Shown: in pieces, positions 41,009 to 47,439 of the stretch
Position numbering within the stretch: the first letter of the stretch is position 1
Layout: each line of letters starts with the position of its first letter
From: Siphonodentalium dalli
Lineage: Eukaryota; Mollusca; Scaphopoda; Gadilida; Siphonodentaliidae
NCBI GenBank assembly: GCA_032622095.1
Contig: CP136061.1
Span: 256,753,582-256,817,581 of the forward strand
Reading direction: 5' to 3'
Length of the DNA stretch: 64,000 nucleotides
Made by a program: the position numbers and the translations under genes
The notes under the pieces: model-generated
Told to the model about the DNA's origin: nothing
The model's database searches: none
What the model saw: the letters and a program-made list of their open reading frames with translations, nothing else

Positions 41009-41323
41009 ATGGATCCAGTAACGGAATTTCTCAAGACTATTGATGTACAGTACGATCATGTTCCTGCAACAACGCAAATGTCGACTCCACTGTATGCAGG
41101 AAATGTGACGCCACGGGTAGAACAGCAACAGGTACCAATGGTGTATCCGCGAACGGATCAACAACCAGTGTATACACCGCCGGTGAAAACACAACAAATG
41201 ACTCAACCTGTTATATACCAAGTTATCAACAGTTCACAATGGGAAGAACAGACAAAATTGTTACGGAATATTTGGCAGGAAATGAAGGATTTACGAACGA
41301 AAATTAACACAACAACCGACTGA
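41009..41323 (+). CDS. Unknown element ORF 1 (104 aa, Gln/Pro/Thr rich)
   Basis: The ATG lies just downstream of promoter module P1. The protein begins MDPVTEFLK. Residues 20-75 are rich in Gln, Pro, Thr, Tyr and Val, and look disordered. It ends with a short helical, coiled-coil-like segment (EEQTKLLRNIWQEMKDLRTK). I do not recognise a family. It overlaps, in the +1 frame, the start of the next frame (open from about 41310), so the two may be parts of one gene split by a frameshift. Small virion or accessory proteins are common in related elements, but that is only context. Confidence 0.5.
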   Translation: MDPVTEFLKTIDVQYDHVPATTQMSTPLYAGNVTPRVEQQQVPMVYPRTDQQPVYTPPVKTQQMTQPVIYQVINSSQWEEQTKLLRNIWQEMKDLRTKINTTTD

Positions 41324-41336
41324 ATGTACAATCAAC

Positions 41337-41588
41337 TTGAAACCTCACACGATTGACATGCCAATTGAGGTACATGGTTTCCAGAAAGAACCTACAAAGC
41401 GAGCAACATTTGGATCACTCGGGAAAGATTTAACAGTGATGAAGAAATTCACAAAAGATACTCTCTGTATTATGCTATATGATGATCGTATTGTAGATAT
41501 GAAGGGTGGTAGTGGGGTTTTTTTTATTGTTAGGGAAGTATTCTTTGATAAATTATGTGAACATTCTCTCCAAGTTCATGATGTATGA
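41337..41588 (+). pseudogene. Unknown element ORF 2, probable continuation of ORF 1
   Basis: The frame is open from about 41310 without its own ATG (the first start-like codon is TTG at 41337), so it probably continues ORF 1 after a +1 shift. It contains FGSLGKDLTVMKKFTKDTL and LYDDRIVDMKGG, then deteriorates after a T-rich run near 41517. A 27-bp segment (ATTATGTGAACATTCTCTCC onward) is duplicated at 41553 and 41606, consistent with decay. No family is recognised. Confidence 0.4.
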
Positions 41589-41690
41589 ATTTGGTTTTGA
41601 AGAAATTATGTGAACATTATCTCCAAGTTCAGGAAGAATGAACAAATTGTACAGTAGCAATTTCAGAGCGTATCTTTTAAAAAAATTGTG

Positions 41691-41706
41691 AGCCCTGAAA
41701 AGGGCC
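41691..41706 (-). terminator. Histone-type 3' stem-loop SL1
   Basis: On the minus strand it reads GGCCCTTTTCAGGGCT: a 6-bp stem (one G-U pair) with a TTTC loop. It starts 13 nt after the stop of the OTU-like frame. AAAAC precedes it. About 15 nt downstream is AAAAGATACGCTCTGAAATT, which is also found after SL2. This matches the metazoan histone mRNA stem-loop layout. Confidence 0.75.
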
Positions 41707-41719
41707 GTTTTGGATGGTT

Positions 41720-42087
41720 TCAAAACAAACCGCACGATGTGTTTGGGTTTGAATACAGCTGAAAGTTGTCTTGGGAACGTCGCAACCAAATGGCACAATT
41801 GCATGGCTGGCCTGTCTGTATCCCCCAGAGCGGCAAGAATTCGTAAACTCTATGCCCTGAGAAGATTATGATAGGCCGCTGTAGTGATGTAGCCGCAAGT
41901 CGCACCATCAATCTTGATGTCCCCAACAATCTGGTGTGTCGGAACCACCGTGGTGGCAGTCCAAACACCCGATCTCTGTTTCTGCTAAACTCAAAGCCTT
42001 CCATAGCATCTGTGGTTCATCCCCAAACACACCTCGCACCAGCATCCCATCCTCCAAATAGCTCCGATACAGATCTCGGTAATCCAT
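41720..42087 (-). pseudogene. OTU-like ORF, copy 1, frameshifted
   Basis: From the ATG at 42087 the frame begins MDYRDLYRSYLEDG and contains FGDEPQMLWKALSLAE, which resembles the catalytic-cysteine region of OTU peptidases (GDG-C-x-[FW]-x-A-L-S). It lacks the cysteine. After a frame change between about 41990 and 41945 the similarity continues with LLGTSRLMVRLAATSLQR. Near its end SQDNFQL sits where OTU proteins have the catalytic His (N-H-[FY]). The ORF at 46436-46846 is a diverged relative. OTU enzymes remove ubiquitin; with both catalytic positions gone, a non-enzymatic or dead role is likelier. Fold similarity is judged by eye only. Confidence 0.5.
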
Positions 42088-42131
42088 TTCGGTATGAATG
42101 AAGAATGGGAATATCTGGGGTTTTTTTATTG

Positions 42132-42305
42132 AAAACGCGCGGGCGCCGATGACGACGTCATTGCATATTTCACCAAATTTTCCCGAACGTCAAAACAAGT
42201 GTGATTCTTTTTGTTAAAAGAAACACACTTGAATTGACGTTCGGGAAAATTTGGTGAAATATGCGATGACGTCGTCAGCGGCGTCCGCGCGTTTCATATA
42301 ATATG
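42132..42305. promoter_or_regulatory. Bidirectional palindromic promoter P2
   Basis: Two copies of the shared module are arranged head to head as an imperfect inverted repeat with arms of about 80 bp. The left arm (reading minus) has GCAATGACGTCGTCATC; the right arm (reading plus) has TGACGTTCGGGAAAATTTGG and GATGACGTCGTCAG followed by CGCGCGTTTCATATA. The left side faces the OTU-like frame at 42087. The right side faces the ORF at 42337, about 35 bp downstream of CATATA. Confidence 0.7.
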
Positions 42306-42336
42306 GAGCGCAGTGTATCGTTTTTTTATCTTCAAA

Positions 42337-42687
42337 ATGTTCTCTAAACTAAAAGAGAAAATTTTGCTAAAATTATCTGCCGATGCTCGATTAAAGCATT
42401 GGCAGAAGAATGTTAGAGATCGGAGAGCCATACGATAACCATTAGAGCTGGAGTTCAATAATTCCTGCAAAGACGGAGACCCAGTCCTCCCAAGGTGTAT
42501 GTGGAAACTCAGAGTGGAACCCTACGTATAAGGAGGGGAATTATATCCAGATTTGTCTGAATTTAATCCTCCAAGACCACTGCCAAGGTGGATTACCACT
42601 GAGGCAGCGAAATACGTGCGGAATCCATACTGAAGACCCACATACAACAAGGGTGGACTTTATCCTGATTTGTCTGAATTTTATTGA
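42337..42687 (+). pseudogene. Unknown element ORF with in-frame stops
   Basis: The ATG lies 35-40 bp after the P2 TATA-like box. The frame encodes 33 residues (MFSKLKEKILLKLSADARLK...) to a TAA at 42436. The same frame then continues with protein-like sequence through two more stops to the TGA at 42685. It contains a repeated motif (GGELYPDLSEF, later GGLYPDLSEF) and LPRWITTEAAKYVRNPY. Frame retention plus the repeated motif argues that this was one coding sequence damaged by substitutions. It ends 19 nt before stem-loop SL2. No family is recognised. Confidence 0.55.
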
Positions 42688-42706
42688 CTCGGCAAACAAT
42701 TTAAAC

Positions 42707-42722
42707 GGCCCTTTTCAGGGCC
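42707..42722 (+). terminator. Histone-type 3' stem-loop SL2 (perfect)
   Basis: GGCCCTTTTCAGGGCC forms a perfect 6-bp stem with a TTTC loop, preceded by AAAC and followed by ACCCA. This is the consensus layout of metazoan replication-dependent histone mRNA 3' ends. The downstream block AAAAGATACGCTCTGAAATT is shared with SL1 and could serve as a histone-downstream element for U7 snRNP (inference). Confidence 0.85.
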
Positions 42723-42822
42723 ACCCAAATTTTTCAAAAGATACGCTCTGAAATTTCTAAAAAACGTAACAAGTAATTAAATCAATAATATTTTATTCAC
42801 CATTTTTAACTTTCTTGGAAGA

Positions 42823-43377
42823 TTATCGCGATAAACGTCTTTTTCTCTTTCTGGTAGGCAAAGTGGTCTGCTTAATTTCAGTATCGTTAGCGCTTTTGGC
42901 TACAGCATTTATCACTTCCATCTGCGAATCCTCCGTGTTTAGAATAGTGATTTCATCATTTGATACCTCGGTTGAGGCGTATAATTCACCACACTCAGTT
43001 TTCACATCCGCGATCTCGTTAATTGACATCGCGGTTGAGTTCCATTGTTCCCCAATTTCAGCTTTCATATCCGCTATCTCATTAGTTAATGTCTCAGTTT
43101 GATTAATGTCCATTACATCACATGGTGTGAGATAATCGTTGTCTGATGTGCGCGTCCAAGTAGACTTCCCAGGAGTAGATTCACTCAGCGTCAACGATGA
43201 TTTTTTCATCTGATCAATCTTCTTTTTCGGAGTGCCATAACATTGAAAAGCCCAATGTGAACTCGAGTTGCACCTAAAACAGTTACCGTATGGTGGTATC
43301 CACTTTGTATTCTTTAAAACTTCTAATGCAAATTTTCGTAAATGTTGTATGTTGTTACTCTGCAATCGTGGATCCAT
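42823..43377 (-). CDS. Zinc-knuckle protein of the element (184 aa)
   Basis: The start ATG at 43377 abuts the divergent promoter P3. Residues 33-46 are CFRCNSSSHWAFQC, an exact C-x2-C-x4-H-x4-C zinc knuckle, the single-stranded nucleic-acid-binding motif of Gag and CNBP-type proteins. The middle is acidic and Ser/Thr rich, with three related segments containing NEIADMK, NEIADVK and NDEITIL, suggesting internal duplication or a coiled region. The C-terminus is strongly basic (RKRKRRLSR), a likely nuclear-localisation signal. The frame is intact. It is transcribed opposite the polymerase, as replication genes often are. It may bind DNA or RNA during replication or packaging; that is inference. 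Confidence 0.6.
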   Translation of the reverse strand: MDPRLQSNNIQHLRKFALEVLKNTKWIPPYGNCFRCNSSSHWAFQCYGTPKKKIDQMKKSSLTLSESTPGKSTWTRTSDNDYLTPCDVMDINQTETLTNEIADMKAEIGEQWNSTAMSINEIADVKTECGELYASTEVSNDEITILNTEDSQMEVINAVAKSANDTEIKQTTLPTRKRKRRLSR

Positions 43378-43383
43378 TGTGAG

Positions 43384-43528
43384 CGTTCGGTGCGTTATTC
43401 AGTCGTCAGTGAAATGACGACGTGATGAAAAAGCGCGTCGCTTTTATGCTCTGACACGGACGATGACTGCGCATGTCCGTGTCAGAACATAAAAGCGACG
43501 TGATTTTTCATTACGTCGTCATTTCACG
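43384..43528. promoter_or_regulatory. Bidirectional palindromic promoter P3
   Basis: 43409-43462 and 43475-43527 are near-perfect inverted copies: GTGAAATGACGACGTGAT against ATTACGTCGTCATTTCAC, with CGTCGCTTTTATG against CATAAAAGCGACG. The loop is about 12 bp. The arms start right at the divergent ATGs at 43377 (zinc knuckle) and 43529 (polymerase). The central words differ from the P1/P2/P4 module, so this may be a separate temporal class. Confidence 0.7.
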
Positions 43529-43705
43529 ATGAAGCGCCTTGTGCCATATTCAGATAGCGAAAGCGAACGAGATAATAGAAAGAGAGTGCGACTGGATGAT
43601 GACTGTAAATATTATACTATACAAAATCTGACCGATAAATACTCGAGGAAATTTAAAACAGCATCAAAGAAATACAACGTTACATTTCAAGAATTTCATC
43701 AACCA

Positions 43706-43799
43706 TTGGTCCTGCATCACACTCATCTTTCAAACTGTTCACCAGATCTTTGAAAATTCTGTGAACAGTTTGAAAGATGAGTGTGATGCAGGACCAAAA
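43706..43799. repeat. 37-bp perfect inverted repeat inside the polymerase gene
   Basis: 43706-43742 (starting TTGGTCCTGCATCACACTCA) is the exact reverse complement of 43763-43799. The spacer is 20 bp. The right arm fits the polymerase reading frame, and the left arm looks like an inverted copy of it. The pattern is typical of a template-switch mutation. Confidence 0.85.
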
Positions 43800-45507
43800 G
43801 ATCAAATGAGAATTTCCATCTTTCATCCAGGGCTAGATCTAGGGATTCACGTCCCATTCACTGAAGCAAAAGACCTGACGGGTGAATTATTGCTTGACAA
43901 CATAGAAAAAGTTGCACAATCGAACAAAAAATTCAAAATTCATGACGGACAGATGACATTTGATATCACTGTCACGCATATGCATACAGGGACCGCAAGA
44001 CATACCTTACATTATGGAGCATTCGGTGAAAAAAATCAAATGAAAACAGTAAAGATAAGTATTCTTCTGATTCAGAACGCAGAAGATAACATGTGTTTTG
44101 CGAGGGCTGTCGTTGTTGGTATGTGTAATGCTGACAAAAAAGATACGCTGAATGGAAGCAACAATGGAAACGGATTACGAGACCAGCAAGAGCTCCACAA
44201 CGGGAAGCTGCAAAGTCATTGTTGGATAAAGTGGGGTTATCACACGACACCAGTTGCGGGGTTGAGGAATACAAAATTATTCATGAACATCTATATCCGG
44301 AGTATGTTATAAAAATACATAATCAATTTGCTGACAACGGCTTTATTTTTCAACCACCACCAGTTGGGAAAGAAAGTAAAGTTATCCATCTATATTTTAA
44401 TGACAACCACTACGATGTGATCACAACTGTCACAGGATTCCTTGGATGTGAGTATTACTGTGAACACTGTAATGTCGGTTCGAGCCACAGAGGTGACCAT
44501 TTATGTCCATGCAAGTGTATGTGTTTCGAGGGTCAGATATGTCCCTTTGAACGATGGTTACACTGCATCAAATGTAAGAGGACTTTTAGAAGTAAACGAT
44601 GTCTCGACAATCATTTGAAAAAATCACCAAAGCAAGACAAAACTATTTGTGATATGATACACAAATGCCAGAAATGTGGGGTTGAAATCGTCACACGAAA
44701 GGAGAAAAGACATATCTGTTCGGGAACAAAGAAGTGTAAATACTGTAAGGAAATCGTCACATCAGGTCACAGATGTCATATCCAACAGTACCAAAAGAGA
44801 GAAATACAGCAAGGAGTAAAGGTACCATTCATATATTTTGATTTTGAATGTCAACAAGATACTGGTATTCATATACCCAATTTTTGTGTTGCACAAACTG
44901 CTTGTGAAAATTGTATATGTAAACCCGTTGATGAAATATGCATATCATGTGATTCTGTATTGTCAAACAGAGAATATGTTTTTAAAGGTGAGAATGTATT
45001 GGAAAGATTTTGCAAATGGTTGTTTTACACCAACGACCATAAAGGTACAACATGTATTGCTCACAATGCAAGAGGTTACGATAGTCAGTTCCTCTTACAT
45101 TACTTGGTGAACAATGGAAATTCAAAACCTAATGTTATTATGAATGGTAACAAAATAGTGAGTTTACAATGTAATGGTGTTAGAGTAATCGATTCATTGA
45201 GTTTCATCCCAATGGCATTATCTAAATTTCCAAAAACATTCCAACTTGAAGAAATGGCTAAAGGTTATTTTCCACATTGGGCAAATACACAGGACTTTCA
45301 GAATTACGTAGGACCATATCTAGACAAAAAATACTATAAACCTGAAATCATGTCTGAGGAAAATAGGACTTCATTTCTCAAATGGTACGAAGTTGAGGGT
45401 GGGGATATTTTTGATTTCAAAAAAGAAATTCAAGAGTATTGTAAATCAGATGTAGACATTTTAAGACGTGGATGTGGCAAATTCAGACTATGTGTAATGG
45501 AAACTGA

Positions 45508-46050
45508 TCAAATAGATCTTCAGCATATAGCGAACTTCAGCATATACTAGACAAATCATCCTACCTCTGTTCATTGTATGGTCTGGTGGGTGCAAAAGAT
45601 CAGTTACCACACGAGAAACCTCATCTTGTAAAAGCATACATAGTAAATACACATACGTCAGAAAAACCAGGAGAACACTGGGTTGCAATTGTCTTCAATG
45701 GGAACATTGCAACATATTTCGATTCGTTTGGGATACCAGTTATTGATAAATATATCAAATCATTTTTTCAAAGAAATTCGATCGAATGTAAAATAAACGT
45801 TGGGCGGTTTCAACATCACGGTACAAACGTATGTGGTATCTACTGCATATTTGCTTTACATTTCTTGAAAAGCGGATATGGTATAAAAGTATTAGTTGAA
45901 ATGAATTTTGATGGTGATTACTTCAAACATGATAGAAAAGTATTTGACTGGTTTCATAGAAACTATGAACCCTTACGAAGAGAATCAGAAACATTACCCA
46001 AAACATGTATTTCACAAACTTGTAAGACTTACTGTGAATTTCAGTGTTGA
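45508..46050 (+). CDS. Adenovirus-type cysteine protease of the element
   Basis: The frame is open from 45508; it has no ATG before the conserved region and its first start-like codon is a TTG at 45574. This family processes virion proteins in adenoviruses and Polintons. Family landmarks appear in order: GAKDQLP near the start, GEHWVAI with the catalytic His, TYFDSFG with the acidic residue, FQHHGTNVCGIYC with the oxyanion Gln and the nucleophile Cys. The catalytic set is therefore complete and the domain is full length. It has no start codon of its own and follows directly on the exonuclease frame, so translation is doubtful now. It probably fused in frame to the exonuclease after the palm was deleted. 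Confidence 0.85.
   Translation, partial: SNRSSAYSELQHILDKSSYLCSLYGLVGAKDQLPHEKPHLVKAYIVNTHTSEKPGEHWVAIVFNGNIATYFDSFGIPVIDKYIKSFFQRNSIECKINVGRFQHHGTNVCGIYCIFALHFLKSGYGIKVLVEMNFDGDYFKHDRKVFDWFHRNYEPLRRESETLPKTCISQTCKTYCEFQC
45519..45546 (+). repeat. 17-bp tandem duplication between polymerase and protease frames
   Basis: TTCAGCATATA occurs at 45519-45529 and again at 45536-45546, a 17-bp shift. Seventeen is not a multiple of three, and this step accounts exactly for the frame difference between the exonuclease ORF and the protease ORF. It also creates the stop at 45548. Confidence 0.75.
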
Positions 46051-46230
46051 TAAAATGTGTTCATTACCAATTGTTTAAACATGTTAAAATCATAATCAAT
46101 TGTAAATATGTTGATTGTTAATGATGAAATGTATTACCAAATGTAAATTATGTTCATTGCATTACCAGTTATTGATTGTAAATATGATAATTTCATGATC
46201 AGTTGTAAATATGTTGATTCTTAATTTAAA

Positions 46231-46236
46231 AATAAA
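46231..46236 (+). terminator. Poly(A) signal AATAAA for the polymerase/protease unit
   Basis: This is a canonical AATAAA 181 bp after the protease stop, in AT-rich sequence, followed by a TG-rich stretch (GTTATGTTGTTG). No histone-type stem-loop is found after this unit. Confidence 0.5.
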
Positions 46237-46310
46237 AGTTATGTTGTTGAAAAACAGTGTCTGTTTTTAATGATCGTCTTCGGCAATGTTGATGAAGATC
46301 TTAATTCACC

Positions 46311-46405
46311 AAAAAAGAAACACATTTGAAATGACGTTCGGGAAATTTGGTAGAAAAACACAATGACGTCGCTAATGACGTCCGCGCGTTTTACATATAA
46401 CAAAA
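46311..46405 (+). promoter_or_regulatory. Shared promoter module P4
   Basis: It carries the same ordered words as P1 and P2: GAAACACATTTGAAATGACG, TTCGGGAAATTTGG, CAATGACGTCG, then TGACGTCCGCGCG and ACATATA. The OTU-like ATG at 46436 follows about 35 bp after the TATA-like word, the same spacing as P2 to 42337. Confidence 0.7.
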
Positions 46406-46435
46406 CCCCATTTAGAGTATATAATTTTCTCCACG

Positions 46436-46846
46436 ATGGAATACCCTAAAACTGATCTCGGATCTTATGTCAGAGCCATCCGTGTATCGGCCCCGAGGGA
46501 CATTACGGTGTGGGAGACCCTTTCCTGGGCAGTCTATGGTACAGGTGAAAAGTTCTTTGAATTATTCACTTTTGTCAATGCAACTTGGGCTCGCAATCCT
46601 ACACTGTTCAGTGGACAGGAGACAGAGAACATCGAATGGCTTGGGACAACAGGTGTCTTGCTTAAGGTGGCGGCAACCCTTCTGCAGAGAAAGCTCGTGT
46701 TTTGGAGACATAAGAAGGATCCGGAGTACAGATTAGACGTACCTCCATTGAAGGGTGTGAGTATACCGCAAGGTATATTTCACCTCTCATCGAGGGTTCG
46801 CTTGTATTTCGGGAGTTGGATCAAGAGGATGGATTTGAGTTCCTAA
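46436..46846 (+). CDS. OTU-like ORF, copy 2 (136 aa, intact frame)
   Basis: It begins MEYPKTDLGSYVRAI. Residues 22-35, DITVWETLSWAVYG, resemble the OTU N-terminal helix, but the catalytic Cys position is not Cys. GTTGVLLKVAATLLQRKLVF (about residues 73-92) matches the second OTU block and closely parallels LLGTSRLMVRLAATSLQR of the minus-strand copy at 41720-42087. The C-terminal HxY/HxF motif is not found. The protein is shorter than a typical OTU domain (about 130-150 residues) but comparable. A structural, ubiquitin-binding or capsid-associated role is possible; none is shown. It is driven by module P4 and followed 40 nt later by SL3. Confidence concerns the ORF being real; the OTU relationship is weaker. 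Confidence 0.6.
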   Translation: MEYPKTDLGSYVRAIRVSAPRDITVWETLSWAVYGTGEKFFELFTFVNATWARNPTLFSGQETENIEWLGTTGVLLKVAATLLQRKLVFWRHKKDPEYRLDVPPLKGVSIPQGIFHLSSRVRLYFGSWIKRMDLSS

Positions 46847-46885
46847 AGACCCCTTATCCACCTTTCTTGTGATCTAACGTAAAAC

Positions 46886-46901
46886 GGCCCTTTTCAGAAC
46901 C
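46886..46901 (+). terminator. Histone-type 3' stem-loop SL3 (two mismatches)
   Basis: GGCCCTTTTCAGAACC has the same loop and flanks as SL2 (AAAAC before, ACCCA after). The 3' half of the stem carries AA in place of GG, leaving two C-A mismatches. It looks like a decayed copy of the same signal. Confidence 0.65.
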
Positions 46902-46924
46902 ACCCAAAACCTGCTATCAGATGA

Positions 46925-47433
46925 CTCTTACATGCACATTTTCACAGCGCTAGCGTCTTCGAATTTATTCGAAGACTTTCGCTTTTGTTAAAATATGCAC
47001 TGGTAAAGTAGCATAATTTACCAACACATCTATTTTTTCTCGGATTCTAAGTTCAATGTGTACATCGAAGGGGAGCGCCCTTCGCTTACCACACTGGCAT
47101 TAGAATCCGAGAAAAAATCGATACATTGGTAAATTGTGCTCTTTTCTGTCAAAAAAACCCTTCGAAGCGCTCACCTTAATCTTTGGAATATAACATAACC
47201 TCTGGACAGACCCTGGGCGGGACACTCTGGTCTCACCCCATTTGCTGTCGGACACTCTGGCCCATGTGCAAGAGTGTCCGACCCAGGTATTTTCTGGCCC
47301 ACCTCAGTTCTGGGTCTGACACTCTGGCCCATGGGCTGTCACTCTGGCTCAACCCTCGCTCGTCGTCACTCTGGCCCTTGGGCCATAGTGACGACGAGCA
47401 GGGGGGTGGGCCAGAGTGACGGTCAATGCTACT
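46925..47433 (-). repeat. Right terminal inverted repeat of the Polinton-like element
   Basis: It is the inverse of 40525-40790, with the same ACTCTGGCCCA words and the same TTCGAATTTATTCGAA palindrome. It is about 250 bp longer, because extra sequence (about 47030-47290) has no partner on the left. That extra part includes a hairpin (TTTTTTCTCGGATTCTA near 47035 against TAGAATCCGAGAAAAAA near 47101). Confidence 0.8.
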
Positions 47434-47439
47434 GACGCG
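47434..47439 (+). repeat. Target-site duplication GACGCG, right copy
   Basis: It is identical to 40519-40524 and continues directly into a satellite monomer. Confidence 0.9.

Larger units (their letters stand above)
43529..45550 (+). pseudogene. Protein-primed family-B DNA polymerase, broken and lacking the palm
   Basis: The N-terminal part starts at the ATG at 43529 (acidic, Ser/Arg/Lys rich). It is broken near 43706-43799 by a 37-bp inverted duplication. It resumes from about 43750 with a segment containing DQMRISIFHPGLD, changes frame near 44190, and then runs open to 45550. The last part holds Cys-rich, zinc-ribbon-like clusters (about 44450-44790) and then the proofreading exonuclease. 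Exo I is FIYFDFEC (near 44830), Exo II is AHNARGYDSQF (near 45057) and Exo III is EYCKSDVDIL (near 45433), all with their acidic residues. The polymerase palm motifs (DxxSLYP, KxxxNSxYG, DTD) are absent. The frame ends where the protease region begins. It cannot polymerise DNA. Confidence 0.85.
40525..47433 (+). mobile_element. Polinton/Maverick (adintovirus-like) element, 6.9-kb deletion derivative
   Basis: Virus-like self-synthesising DNA transposons of this class have 6-bp target duplications, AG...CT-type ends, long terminal inverted repeats, a protein-primed family-B DNA polymerase and an adenovirus-type protease. All of these are seen here: AGTAGTATTG at the left end, its inverse at the right end, GACGCG on both sides, polymerase exonuclease motifs and a protease with its catalytic residues. 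I find no integrase, packaging ATPase, major capsid or penton gene. The polymerase palm is also missing, so the 6.9 kb is short against the usual 12-20 kb. The element cannot be autonomous as it stands. It may be an internally deleted copy, mobilised by or decayed from a full relative. Confidence 0.88.

Noticed and set aside
40525-47433. Integrase, packaging ATPase, capsid or penton gene in the Polinton-like element
   Set aside because: I looked for their motifs (DDE/zinc-binding integrase core, Walker ATPase, jelly-roll ORFs of adequate size) in all frames and saw none. The element appears internally deleted.
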